The notes beneath the pieces were generated by a model, which saw nothing but the letters and a program-made list of their open reading frames with translations, ran no database searches and was not told the DNA's origin. A program made the position numbers and the translations under genes. This document shows, piece after piece, positions 1 through 7,591 of a DNA stretch of 64,000 nucleotides. The stretch comes from Planomonospora parontospora. GTDB lineage: Bacteria > Actinomycetota > Actinomycetes > Streptosporangiales > Streptosporangiaceae. Each line of letters begins with the position of its first letter. Position 1 is the first letter of the stretch. Where the stretch lies: NCBI GenBank assembly GCA_014647935.1, contig BMQD01000001.1:186001-250000 (forward strand), read 5' to 3'.

Positions 1-97
1 CTACCCCCGTCTCCCCGCCCCCCGACGGCCGGGCCGGTAGTGCTTTGTTAGATCAGTGGCGCCGCCGGCGGGACGGCGCCCCGGTCCGGCCGGGGCG

Positions 98-679
98 TCA
101 GACCGGGGCGTTCCAGGTGAGGAGCACCGGCCTGCCGTGCTCGAAACCGAGGCGGGAGTAGGTGCCGGTGTCCAGGCGCAGGAAGCGGCCGTCCTCGGGC
201 GGCCGGCCGAGCCAGCGGGCGGCCAGGATCCGCAGGTAGTGGCCGTGGGCGACCAGCGCCACCGCGCCCTCCGCCCGGCGGGCGCGGGCGATGACCCGGT
301 CGGCGCGGGCGCCGACCTGGGCGATGCTCTCACCCGGGTGCGCGTCGTCGCCGGGGATCACGCCGTCATGCCACAGGTACCAGTCGGGACGGGTCTCGCG
401 GATCGACGCGGTGGTGATGCCCTCGTAGCCGCCGTAGTCCCACTCCCACATGTCCGGGTCGGTCTCGTAGCGCTCCAGCCCGGCGAGCTCGGCCGTCCGC
501 CGCGCCCGCAGGGCGGGGCTGACCAGCACCAGGCCGAAACCCCCGCCGGCGACCAGCGGGGCGAGCGCCCGCGCCTGGTCCTCGCCCCTGGCGGTGAGGG
601 GCATGTCGGTGCGCCCGGTGTGCCGCCTGTCCCGGCTCCACTCGGTCTCGCCGTGCCGCAGCAGAATCATCTCGTCCAT
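98..679 (-). CDS. Histidine phosphatase family protein (phosphoglycerate mutase-like)
   Basis: The protein has 193 residues, normal for a single-domain histidine phosphatase. The phosphate-accepting motif LRHGE lies at residues 7-11 (His9), a conserved acid is seen at Glu86 in GYEG, and the second histidine is in VAHGHYLR (His145). These residues define the branch-1 fold that forms a phospho-histidine intermediate. The acidic WEWDYGGYEG stretch resembles small cytosolic phosphatases of the CobC/PhoE type, so the substrate is unknown. The start chosen is the ATG directly before the RHG motif; upstream extension has no family-like sequence. It stands alone, divergent from the oxidoreductase at 792. 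Confidence 0.85.
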   Translation of the reverse strand: MDEMILLRHGETEWSRDRRHTGRTDMPLTARGEDQARALAPLVAGGGFGLVLVSPALRARRTAELAGLERYETDPDMWEWDYGGYEGITTASIRETRPDWYLWHDGVIPGDDAHPGESIAQVGARADRVIARARRAEGAVALVAHGHYLRILAARWLGRPPEDGRFLRLDTGTYSRLGFEHGRPVLLTWNAPV

Positions 680-791
680 CGTGGAATCATCATGCCGGTA
701 CGGCCCGCGCCCGCTCGCTGCCGCCCCCGGCGGAGTCCCCGCGCCCCGCCGACGCCCCGTGGATTCCGGAGATCCGTGGCAAGCTGGATTC

Positions 792-1643
792 GTGACGATA
801 TCTGTGGGTCTGGTCGGTGCGGGGCCATGGGCGGAGATGGTGCACGCGCCGACGCTGGCGGCCGGGCCGCACACGAAGCTGGCGGGGGTGTGGGCGCGCA
901 GGCCCGAGGTGGCCGCCCGGTTCGGCGCCCCGGTCTTCGACCGGATCGAGGAGCTGTTCGACGTCTGCGAGGCGGTGGTCTTCTCGGTGCCGCCGGCCGT
1001 GCAGGCCGAGCTCGGGGTGCTCGCCGCGAAGGCGGGCAAGGCGCTGCTGCTGGAGAAGCCGCTCGCGGCCGACCTGGACGGGGCGCGGCGGCTGGCCGAC
1101 GCGGTCGGCGAGGCGGGGGTGGCCTCGCAGATGTGCCTGACCTGGCGCTACTCGGCGGCCACCCGCGCGTTCCTGGCCCGGGTGTCGGCCGTCGAGCCGT
1201 TCGGCGGGTACGCCGCCAACGTCTCCGGGGCTCTGCTCGGCGGGCACTTCGCCACCCCTTGGCGGCTGGAGCGCGGTGCGGTCCTCGACGTCGGCCCGCA
1301 CATGATCGACATGCTGGACGCCGCCCTCGGCACGGTCACCGGGGTGCGCGCGCACGGCAATCCGACGGGCTGGGTCGGCCTGCTGCTGGAGCACGAGACC
1401 GGCGCGGTCAGCGAGGCCTCGCTCTGCATGAGCGTGCCGGGACCGACCCCGCCCTCCCGGGTGGAGGTGTACGGCAGGCTCGGCAGCGAGTCCCTCGACG
1501 GCGACGCGCTCGGTGCCGACGCCTTCCCCACGATGGTCGCCGAGTTCGCCGAGACCGTGCGCCGCGGCGGGCACCCCCTCGACGCCGCGCACGGCCTGCG
1601 CCTCCAGGAGATCATCGCCGAGGCCGAGGCCCAGCTCGGCTGA
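792..1643 (+). CDS. Gfo/Idh/MocA family NAD(P)-dependent oxidoreductase
   Basis: The 283-residue protein opens with a Rossmann dinucleotide-binding motif GLVGAGPWAE (residues 6-15), followed by the family's catalytic EKPLA motif (residues 88-92) and DVGPHMID (167-174), where the lysine of EKP and the histidine are the usual catalytic residues. It is slightly short for the family (about 330), mainly in the C-terminal sheet domain. A GTG start at 792 is preferred because it precedes the beta strand of the Rossmann fold; the open frame upstream overlaps the divergent gene. The substrate, probably a sugar or polyol derivative, cannot be read from sequence. Confidence 0.85.
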   Translation: MTISVGLVGAGPWAEMVHAPTLAAGPHTKLAGVWARRPEVAARFGAPVFDRIEELFDVCEAVVFSVPPAVQAELGVLAAKAGKALLLEKPLAADLDGARRLADAVGEAGVASQMCLTWRYSAATRAFLARVSAVEPFGGYAANVSGALLGGHFATPWRLERGAVLDVGPHMIDMLDAALGTVTGVRAHGNPTGWVGLLLEHETGAVSEASLCMSVPGPTPPSRVEVYGRLGSESLDGDALGADAFPTMVAEFAETVRRGGHPLDAAHGLRLQEIIAEAEAQLG

Positions 1644-1727
1644 GCCCGCCGGGCGCCGCCCGGGGCGCCCCGCCGCCGTGCCCCGGGTTGGTGCGCGCAC
1701 CCCGCGGCGCGGGAGCACGTGGGAGGA

Positions 1728-1870
1728 TTGATACCGTTCGTCCGACGCGCGGTGTGGAGCGAAGTCCGGTGCGAGTCCGGCGCTGTCCCGCAACTGTCAT
1801 GGCCCCCGCAGGGCCGAGCCAGGTCGCCTCCCGCCGCGCCGACGCCGTCAACCCTCGTGGAAAGGGGTGA
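1728..1870 (+). promoter_or_regulatory. Cobalamin (B12) riboswitch
   Basis: The leader of the following corrinoid transporter genes contains the B12-box core GCTGTCCCGCAACTGT at 1782-1797, preceded by the paired CCGGTGCGAGTCCGG element at 1766-1780 and followed by GCCAGGTCGCCT at 1818-1829. These are the diagnostic conserved blocks of the cobalamin riboswitch, though the last block departs slightly from the common form. Such elements repress downstream genes when adenosylcobalamin is bound. The outer boundaries are estimated; the context of btuFCD and cbiZ strongly supports the call. Confidence 0.88.
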
Positions 1871-1921
1871 TCCGTCGTGGTTCTCGCGGGTCCTCGTTTC
1901 CAGTAAGCGAAAGGACCTCCC

Positions 1922-2875
1922 GTGAGGCCCGTACGTACCGCCTTCGCGGGCGCCCTCCTGAGCGCGCTGGCCCTGGCCGGCTGCGGTCAGAGCCCGGCCC
2001 CCACCACCGCCGCCTCCTCCGCGGGGGCCGCCACCCCCGCCCCCTCCGCGAAGGGCTTCCCCGCCACGGTCGAGGCGGGCAACGGCTCCGTCACCATCAC
2101 CGCCCGGCCCGAGCGGATCGTCTCCCTGTCGCCCACCGCGACCGAGACCCTGTTCGCCGTCGGCGCCGGCCCCCAGGTGGTCGCGGTGGACGACCAGTCC
2201 AACCACCCGGCCGAGGCGCCCAGGACGGACCTGTCCGGATTCAAGCCGAACGCCGAGGCGATCATCGCGCAGAAGCCCGACCTGGTCGTCCTCGCCACCG
2301 ACACCGACGGCATCGTCGCCAAGCTCGGCAAGGTCGGCGTCCCGGTGCTGCTGGAGCCGGCCGCCGCCGAGCTCGACGAGGCCTACGACCAGATCACCGA
2401 CCTCGGCGCGGCCACCGGCAACCAGGCCAAGGCCGAGGAGGTCGTGGCCGGGATGAAGAAGAAGATCGAAGAGGTCGTGGCGGCGGCGCCCAAGGACAAG
2501 AAGCTCACCTACTACCACGAGCTGGACACCACGCCCTACTCGGTGACCTCCACCACCTTCGTGGGCCAGGTCTACGCCCTGTTCGGCCTGACCAACATCG
2601 CCGACAAGGCCCCCGACCTGGCCGGCGGCTACCCCAAGCTCTCCGCGGAGTTCGTCGCCCAGGCCGACCCCGACCTGATCTTCCTCGCCGACACCAAGTG
2701 CTGCGGCCAGTCCGGGGAGACCCTGGCCAAGCGCCCCGGCTGGTCGAAGCTCTCCGCCGTCACCGGCGACCGGGTCATCGCCCTCGACGACGACGTCGCC
2801 TCCCGCTGGGGCCCGCGGGTCGCCGACCTCGCCCAGCAGGTCGGCGAGGCCGTGAGCAAGGCCGCGTCCGAGTAG
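1922..2875 (+). CDS. btuF: Corrinoid ABC transporter substrate-binding lipoprotein (BtuF-like)
   Basis: A 317-residue exported protein with a lipoprotein signal (lipobox LALAGC, lipidated Cys21), a short Ala/Ser/Pro linker, and a periplasmic-binding fold of the helical-backbone class seen in BtuF and siderophore binders (GNGSVTITARPERIVSLSPT near residue 57, ALFGLTNIADKAPDL later). The GTG start follows a purine-rich site at about 1911. The gene is first in the riboswitch-controlled operon, and its stop codon directly abuts the permease start. Iron-siderophore binding would be the alternative, but the B12 riboswitch and cbiZ argue for corrinoids. Confidence 0.88.
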   Translation: MRPVRTAFAGALLSALALAGCGQSPAPTTAASSAGAATPAPSAKGFPATVEAGNGSVTITARPERIVSLSPTATETLFAVGAGPQVVAVDDQSNHPAEAPRTDLSGFKPNAEAIIAQKPDLVVLATDTDGIVAKLGKVGVPVLLEPAAAELDEAYDQITDLGAATGNQAKAEEVVAGMKKKIEEVVAAAPKDKKLTYYHELDTTPYSVTSTTFVGQVYALFGLTNIADKAPDLAGGYPKLSAEFVAQADPDLIFLADTKCCGQSGETLAKRPGWSKLSAVTGDRVIALDDDVASRWGPRVADLAQQVGEAVSKAASE

Positions 2876-3907
2876 GTGACCGGCTCCTCCCGGCTGAGGC
2901 CCGGCGCGCTCGCCCTCGCGCTCGGCGCCCTGCTCGCCAGCATGGTCGCCGGGCTGCTGGCCGGGGCCGCGGACATCGCCCCCGGCGGGGTCGTGCTGCA
3001 GCTGCTCGACTGGCTCCCGCTGGTCTCCGCCGACTCCGGGCTCGCCCCCGTCGAGCGGAACCTGCTGCTGGAGCTGCGGCTGCCCCGGGTCCTGCTCGGG
3101 GCGCTCGTCGGCGGCCTGCTCGCCGTCGCCGGAGCCGCCTACCAGGGCGTGTTCCGCAACCCGCTCGCCGACCCCTACCTGCTGGGCGCCGCGGCCGGGG
3201 CCGGGCTCACCACCACGGCGGCGATCGTGTTCCTGAAGGGGAACGGCGAGGCCCTCGTCATCCCGGTCGCGGCCTTCACCGGAGCCGTCGGCGGCGTCCT
3301 GCTCGCCTACGCCCTGGGCAACGTCGCGGGCCGGGGCGGCGGAACCGCCACCCTGGTCCTCGCCGGGGTCGCCGTCTCGTCCTTCCTGACCGCGGTCCAG
3401 ACGTTCGTCCAGCAGCTCGGCGTCGACGAGCTGGAGCGCATCTACGCCTGGATCCTCGGCGACGTCGGCGGCGGCTGGGGGCAGATCACCCTGGCCGCCC
3501 CCTACGCGGCCGTCTCGGTGGGGGTCCTGCTGCTGCACGGGCGGCTGCTCGACGTGCTCTCGGTCGGCGACGACGAGGCCGCCAGCCTCGGCCTGCGCGC
3601 CGCCCGGGTACGGCTGGCCGTCCTGCTCGCCGCCTCCCTGGCCACCGCCGCGGCCGTCGCCGTCAGCGGGCTGATCGGCTTCGTCGGCATCGTCGTCCCG
3701 CACGTCGTGCGCCGCCTGGCCGGAGGCTCCTACCGGATCGTGCTCCCGCTCTCCCTGCTCGGCGGCGCTGCCTTCCTGGTCCTGGCCGACGTGCTCGCCC
3801 GGACCGTCCTGGCCCCGGCGGAACTGCCCATCGGCGTGGTCACCGCCTTCGTCGGCGCGCCGTTCTTCGTCGCCGTCCTGCGCATGACCAGGCAGGCGGG
3901 CGCATGA
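2876..3907 (+). CDS. btuC: Corrinoid ABC transporter permease (FecCD/BtuC family)
   Basis: This 343-residue, strongly hydrophobic protein has about ten predicted membrane helices and FecCD family signatures: LRLPRVLLGALVGG near residue 67, GAAYQGVFRNPLADPYLLG near 86, and GLIGFVGIVVPHVVRRL near 264, the last including the loop that docks the ATPase. It starts with GTG immediately after the btuF stop (zero spacing) and ends in a 4-bp ATGA overlap with btuD, so the three subunits are translationally coupled. It would form the homodimeric membrane channel for vitamin B12 or cobinamide import. Confidence 0.9.
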   Translation: MTGSSRLRPGALALALGALLASMVAGLLAGAADIAPGGVVLQLLDWLPLVSADSGLAPVERNLLLELRLPRVLLGALVGGLLAVAGAAYQGVFRNPLADPYLLGAAAGAGLTTTAAIVFLKGNGEALVIPVAAFTGAVGGVLLAYALGNVAGRGGGTATLVLAGVAVSSFLTAVQTFVQQLGVDELERIYAWILGDVGGGWGQITLAAPYAAVSVGVLLLHGRLLDVLSVGDDEAASLGLRAARVRLAVLLAASLATAAAVAVSGLIGFVGIVVPHVVRRLAGGSYRIVLPLSLLGGAAFLVLADVLARTVLAPAELPIGVVTAFVGAPFFVAVLRMTRQAGA

Positions 3908-4707
3908 GCCGGATCCTGGCGCGCGACCTGGAGGTCGTCCTCGACGGCAGGACCGTGCTGGCCGGTGTCGGCCTGGTGGTGAGCCGCGGCGACTGGCTCG
4001 CCGTGATCGGCGCCAACGGCGCGGGCAAGTCCACCCTGCTCAAGGCCTTGGCCGGGGTGCTGCCCTGCTCGGGGGAGGTGCTCGTCGACGACGTCCCCGT
4101 CCGGCGGCTCAAGCCCCGGGAGCGGGCCCGGCTGATCGCCTACGCTCCCCAGTCCCCGGCCCTGCCGGCCGACATGACCGTGTTCGACTACGCCCTGCTG
4201 GGCCGCACGCCGTACATCCCCTATCTGGGCAGGGAGGGCCGCGCCGACCGCGAGGTGACGGCGTCGGTGCTGGAGCGGCTCGACCTGGAGCCGTTCGCCT
4301 CCCGGCGGCTCGGCCGGCTGTCCGGCGGCGAGCGCCAGCGGGTGGTGCTGGCCAGGGCGCTGGTCCAGCAGGCGCCGGTCCTGCTGCTCGACGAGCCCAC
4401 CACCGCCCTCGACCTGGGCCACCAGCAGCAGGTCCTGGAGCTGGTGGACCGGCTCCGGCTGGCCGACGGGCTGACCGTGGTCACGACCCTGCACGACCTG
4501 AGCGTGGCCGGGCAGTACGCCGACACGATGACGCTGGTCTCCCGCGGTAGGGTGGCGGCCTCGGGAGCCCCCGCGGACGTGCTCACCGAGAAGCTGATCG
4601 ACGAGCACTTCGGCGCCCGCGTCCGGATCGAGACCGGTCCCGGCGGCAGGCCCGGAGTCCACCTGGAGCGCCCCGATGACACCGAGCCCCCCGCATCCGG
4701 TCCCTGA
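3904..4707 (+). CDS. btuD: Corrinoid ABC transporter ATP-binding protein (BtuD-like)
   Basis: The 267-residue ATPase shows Walker A GANGAGKST (residues 36-44), a Q-loop in YAPQS, the ABC signature LSGGERQ (139-145), Walker B LLLDEPT (160-166) and the switch histidine in TLHDLS. The length is typical of FepC/BtuD subunits. The start is the ATG of the ATGA overlap with btuC. The C-terminal tail (about 30 residues, Pro/Gly-rich) overlaps the first codons of cbiZ, which shows tight coupling of import with corrinoid remodelling. Confidence 0.92.
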   Translation: MSRILARDLEVVLDGRTVLAGVGLVVSRGDWLAVIGANGAGKSTLLKALAGVLPCSGEVLVDDVPVRRLKPRERARLIAYAPQSPALPADMTVFDYALLGRTPYIPYLGREGRADREVTASVLERLDLEPFASRRLGRLSGGERQRVVLARALVQQAPVLLLDEPTTALDLGHQQQVLELVDRLRLADGLTVVTTLHDLSVAGQYADTMTLVSRGRVAASGAPADVLTEKLIDEHFGARVRIETGPGGRPGVHLERPDDTEPPASGP

Positions 4708-5515
4708 ACCGCTCCTCGCGCCGCGGCCCCCTGAGCCGGCCGGACCCGGTTCCGGTTCCGGACGGGACGGCGCCGGACCCGGGGCCCCGCGGAGGGGCGG
4801 GCCGGACGGCGCCCGAGCGGAGGCCGCGGGGCGGGGCCGCCTCGCGGGGGGCTCCTTCGAGCTGAGCCACCGCCGCGAGGACGGCGTCCGGCTGGCCTCG
4901 CTGCTGTGGCGGCCCGGTCCCGGCTGGCGGGCGATCTCCTCGGCCATGGTCGGCGGCGGCATCGGGCCGGCCGAGTGGGTGCTGAACGCCCAGGTGCCCG
5001 GCGGCTACGCGCGCATGGACCCGGTGGACCACCTGCGGGAGATGGCCCCGGCCGGGCCCGGCGTCGGCATGCTCACCGCCGCCGCGGTGGACCGCTTCAC
5101 CCGGGCGGCCGACGGGGGAGCGGAGGCCGTGGCCACGGTGGGCCTGCGCGTCCCCACCTGGGCCGCCGCCCCCGAGGGGGTCCCCGACCCCGAGCTCGCC
5201 CCCCTGCACCGGCCGGGGACGATCAACATCATCGTCGCCGTACCAGTCCCGGTGAGCGACGCCGCCCTGGTCAACCTGGTCATGACGGTGACCGAGGCCA
5301 AGACCCAGGCCCTGGTCGAGGAGGGCTTCGGCTGCACCGGCACCGCCTCCGACGCGGTCTGCGTCGCCGCACCCGAGGCCGGACCCGGTGACGCTCCCGG
5401 GGAACTGTTCGGCGGCCCCCGCTCCGTCTGGGGCGCCCGCGCCGCCCGCGCCGTGCACCGGGCCGTACGGCAGGGCGCCCGCGACTGGGCAGGGCGTGAC
5501 GGGACGCGCACATGA
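4676..5515 (+). CDS. cbiZ: Adenosylcobinamide amidohydrolase (CbiZ)
   Basis: The 279-residue protein matches CbiZ, which removes the aminopropanol-linked side chain of adenosylcobinamide to give adenosylcobyric acid for salvage and remodelling. Recognisable family blocks are LNAQVPGGYARMDPVDHL (about residue 103), GVGMLTAAAVDRF, GTINIIVAVP and GCTGTASDAV near the C terminus. The first 55 residues are a low-complexity Pro/Gly/Ala segment absent from most homologues, so translation might begin downstream; the overlapping ATG at 4676 is retained because of operon coupling. It completes the B12-regulated operon. Confidence 0.85.
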   Translation: MTPSPPHPVPEPLLAPRPPEPAGPGSGSGRDGAGPGAPRRGGPDGARAEAAGRGRLAGGSFELSHRREDGVRLASLLWRPGPGWRAISSAMVGGGIGPAEWVLNAQVPGGYARMDPVDHLREMAPAGPGVGMLTAAAVDRFTRAADGGAEAVATVGLRVPTWAAAPEGVPDPELAPLHRPGTINIIVAVPVPVSDAALVNLVMTVTEAKTQALVEEGFGCTGTASDAVCVAAPEAGPGDAPGELFGGPRSVWGARAARAVHRAVRQGARDWAGRDGTRT

Positions 5516-5574
5516 AGTGAGGAAAGGATGGGAAGTGGCATGTCGGCGAGGACGGGAATCCGCATACTGGGCCG

Positions 5575-5697
5575 GTGACGATGATGGCAACGACGGAGCC
5601 TGCGACGGAGCCGAAGGGCGAGCGGACGGTTCTCCAGGGGAAGCCGCCATTCACTGTCGATGACCTGCTGCAGTTCCCCGACGACGGGAACCGCTAC
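5575..5697 (+). pseudogene. Uma2-family nuclease, 5' part, interrupted by a TnpB element
   Basis: From a GTG at 5575 the frame encodes a Uma2 (DUF820, PD-(D/E)XK-like) N terminus ending in TVDDLLQFPDDGNRY. The family normally continues with ELxxGxLLVSPSP; that continuation is found at 6979 after 1,281 bp of inserted DNA. The gene is therefore split, not simply short. Uma2 genes are abundant in actinomycetes and cyanobacteria and of unclear role. The GGTGACG start region has no strong ribosome-binding site. Confidence 0.75.
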
Positions 5698-5758
5698 CAA
5701 GATGCGGGCCAGTGCTCCGGCCTTCAGGCCGGGGTGAAGGCCCGTGCGGGAGTGTCCG

Positions 5759-5941
5759 CTAGGGCGCGAGCGTGCCCTGACCGGACTGCTCTCGCTGTCC
5801 GGCCCACCAGGCGTAGGAGACGATGACGGCGCGGGGTTCACCGTGGCGTTCCACGATGGTCGCTTCGCCGGTGAAGTGGGCGACGTCGATGCGGCGGCCC
5901 AGGGTGTCGCGGAGTTCTCGAACACTCATACGCTCAGTCAT
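5759..5941 (-). CDS. Phd/YefM-type antitoxin-like protein inside TnpB element
   Basis: A 60-residue protein beginning MTERMSVRELRDTLG, with the Phd/YefM N-terminal DNA-binding pattern (V-R-E-L-R, R-I-D-V-A) and the typical middle ERHGEPRAVIVSY. The family acts as an autorepressing antitoxin, yet no toxin gene lies next to it; its only partner is the divergent tnpB beginning 24 bp away. A perfect palindrome (5951-5965) sits between them. The ATG at 5941 gives the canonical family start. It may control expression of the element rather than neutralise a toxin; that is inference. Confidence 0.75.
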   Translation of the reverse strand: MTERMSVRELRDTLGRRIDVAHFTGEATIVERHGEPRAVIVSYAWWAGQREQSGQGTLAP

Positions 5942-5950
5942 GGCACCAAT

Positions 5951-5965
5951 GGTACTATCAGTACC
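5951..5965. promoter_or_regulatory. Palindromic operator between phd-like gene and tnpB
   Basis: GGTACT-ATC-AGTACC is a perfect inverted repeat with 6-bp arms. It abuts the GTG start of tnpB at 5966 and is 9 bp upstream of the antitoxin ATG on the other strand, so a bound regulator would block both genes. Phd/YefM proteins are known to bind short palindromes of this kind. Function here is inferred from position. Confidence 0.55.
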
Positions 5966-6931
5966 GTGCAGCTTCGATACCAGTACCGCCTCTACCCGAC
6001 GCCCGCCCAGCGCCAAGCGCTGGCGCGGGCGTTCGGATGCGCGCGGACGGTGTACAACGACGCCCTGCGCGCACGGCGGCAAGCCCACGCGAACGGCCTG
6101 CCGTACGTCTCCGATGGGGATCTGTCGAAGCGGGTCATCACCGCGGCGAAGCGGACGCCGGAACGCTCCTGGCTGGGCGAGGTCTCCGCCGTGGTGCTCC
6201 AGCAGGCGCTGGCCGACCTGAACACCGCTTACCGGAACTTCTTCGCTTCCCTGACGGGTAAGCGCAAGGGGCCGAAGGCCGTCCCGCCCCGGTACCGGTC
6301 CCGCAAGGACCGGCGGCAGGCCATCCGCTTCACCAAGAACGCCCGGTTCTCGGTCACGGCGGGCGGGAAGCTGCGCCTGCCGAAGATCGGCGACGTACCC
6401 GTGCGCTGGTCGCGGAATCTGCCTGCCGAACCGTCGTCGGTGACGGTCATCAAGGACGCGGCCGGACGATACTTCGCCTCCTTCGTGGCCGAGGCGCGCC
6501 GGGACTTCGCGCACAAGCTCTCCACGCGACTCATCCGCGAGAACCAAGCGGTGTACGTGGAGGACCTGTGCGTCAACGGCCTGGCCCGCACGAAGCTGGC
6601 CAAATCCGTGCACGATGCGGGCTGGTCGCAGTTCACGGCGATGCTCACCTACAAGGCCGCCCGCCACGGGCGGCACCTCGGAAAGATCGACCGGTGGTTC
6701 CCGTCATCCAAGATGTGCGGGTCCTGCGGGGTCGTCGCCGAGTCCCTGCCGCTGAACGTCCGATCGTGGTCCTGCCCGTGCGGGGCGGTCCACGACCGGG
6801 ACGTCAACGCCGCGAGGAACATCCTGGCCGCCGGACGGGCGGACAGGTTAAACGCCTGTGGAGACCAGGTGAGACCGGGGTCTGCCCCGGCGCAGGTCGG
6901 TGAAGCAGGAAGCCTCAGAGGCGCCGCATGA
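5966..6931 (+). CDS. tnpB: TnpB-like RNA-guided nuclease, internal deletion of RuvC-I
   Basis: The 321-residue protein starts QLRYQYRLYPTPAQRQAL, the usual TnpB N terminus, and keeps the WED/REC-like part up to GRYFASFVAEA. It then jumps directly to RRDFAHKLSTRLIREN, missing roughly 70-80 residues that in intact homologues carry the RuvC-I aspartate (GIDxG). RuvC-II Glu (VYVEDL), the zinc finger (CGSCG and CPCG) and RuvC-III Asp (HDRDVNAARN) remain. The join is in frame and the rest is uncorrupted. DNA cleavage should be abolished; guide RNA and DNA binding might survive. The GTG at 5966 is chosen because the N-terminal motif begins there. Confidence 0.82.
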   Translation: MQLRYQYRLYPTPAQRQALARAFGCARTVYNDALRARRQAHANGLPYVSDGDLSKRVITAAKRTPERSWLGEVSAVVLQQALADLNTAYRNFFASLTGKRKGPKAVPPRYRSRKDRRQAIRFTKNARFSVTAGGKLRLPKIGDVPVRWSRNLPAEPSSVTVIKDAAGRYFASFVAEARRDFAHKLSTRLIRENQAVYVEDLCVNGLARTKLAKSVHDAGWSQFTAMLTYKAARHGRHLGKIDRWFPSSKMCGSCGVVAESLPLNVRSWSCPCGAVHDRDVNAARNILAAGRADRLNACGDQVRPGSAPAQVGEAGSLRGAA

Positions 6932-6978
6932 CGCGGCACGGGCTGAATCCCCGGCCTTCAGGCCGGGGAGCGCGTCAA
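6830..6978 (+). ncRNA. Predicted omega RNA (right-end RNA) of element 1
   Basis: TnpB guide RNAs overlap the tnpB 3' end and run to the transposon right end, taking their guide from the flanking DNA. Here the region contains the CCCCGGCC-TTCA-GGCCGGGG hairpin and ends GCGTCAA. The flank that would serve as guide starts GAGCTCTTCAACGGG, which is Uma2 coding sequence. Extent and existence are inferred from family knowledge only. Confidence 0.35.
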
Positions 6979-7460
6979 GAGCTCTTCAACGGGAGCCTGC
7001 TGGTGAGTCCCTCGCCTGTCCCCCTGCACCAGTACGCGATCCTGCGCCTCGTGTGGATTCTCGAAAACGCCGCGCCGCCGGAGCTGCAGCCGTTGCAGGA
7101 GGTCAACCTCCGGGTGGGGCCCGTGACTTCTCCATCCCCGACCTCGTCGTGGTGCCGGCGGAGACCGTCGAGGCGAACGAGCTGATGTTCCGGCCGGAGG
7201 ACGTCCTGCCGGCGGTCGAGGTGGTCGGCCCCAGCACCCAGGGGAGGGACCGGCACCTGAAGCGGTCCGCCTACGCCGCCGCGGGCATCCCCGTCTACTG
7301 GCGGATCGAGCTCGACGACGGGCCGTCCCTGCACGTCCACGAGCTCGCCGGTGACGAGTACAAGCCCGCCGAGAAGCACGAGGCGGGGGAGACCGCCACC
7401 CTGGTCGTCCCGTTCGAGGTCTCCTTCGACCCCGCCGCGCTGCTCCGCCGCCGCGGCTGA
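6979..7460 (+). pseudogene. Uma2-family nuclease, 3' part, with additional frameshift
   Basis: The segment resumes the Uma2 fold with ELFNGSLLVSPSPVPLHQ and continues to VNLRVGP, then needs a frame change near 7118-7128 (the GGGGCCC run) to read DFSIPDLVVV and the C-terminal HLKRSAYAAAGIPVYW and FDPAALLRR. The IPD aspartate and the AYAAAGIPVYW block are family hallmarks. Thus even precise loss of the TnpB element would leave a one-base lesion, unless that base is a sequencing error in the homopolymer. Confidence 0.75.
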
Positions 7461-7591
7461 CGGGAACCGGAGAACCGGGCCGACGGGAGCCGGAGAGCCG
7501 ATCGTTTCCCGATCGATCCGTCATCGGTGCGGCGCTCTATTGACTTCCGGCGATAGGTTGCCACCCTGGTCATATCCCCTAGGGAGTGGTG

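Larger units (their letters stand above)
5698..6978 (+). mobile_element. IS200/IS605-type TnpB-only element (IS1341-like), element 1
   Basis: The boundaries are inferred from the split Uma2 gene: joining 5697 to 6979 restores the family motif NRY-ELFNGSLLVSPSP in frame. The left end begins CAAGATGCG and holds a hairpin CCGGCC-TTCA-GGCCGG (5717-5732); the right end holds CCCCGGCC-TTCA-GGCCGGGG (6949-6968) and terminates GCGTCAA. There are no terminal inverted repeats and no target duplication, as expected for single-strand transposition. It lacks tnpA, so it would need a Y1 transposase in trans. Cargo: a Phd-like antitoxin gene (minus) and a deleted tnpB (plus). Confidence 0.8.

Noticed and set aside
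1-97. A gene running in from the left edge on the minus strand
   Set aside because: The frame ending at position 1 is Arg/Pro-rich and overlaps the histidine phosphatase in another frame, so it has no support.
1148-3703. An 851-codon minus-strand frame antisense to btuF and btuC
   Set aside because: It is Gly/Gln/Val-rich without any family match and lies over genes with clear motifs and a riboswitch.
5759-5941. A type II toxin-antitoxin operon
   Set aside because: No toxin frame follows or precedes the antitoxin-like gene within the element.
5744-5965. N-terminal extension of the deleted TnpB
   Set aside because: The extension is the antisense of the Phd-like gene and crosses the palindrome; the TnpB family start is at the GTG at 5966.
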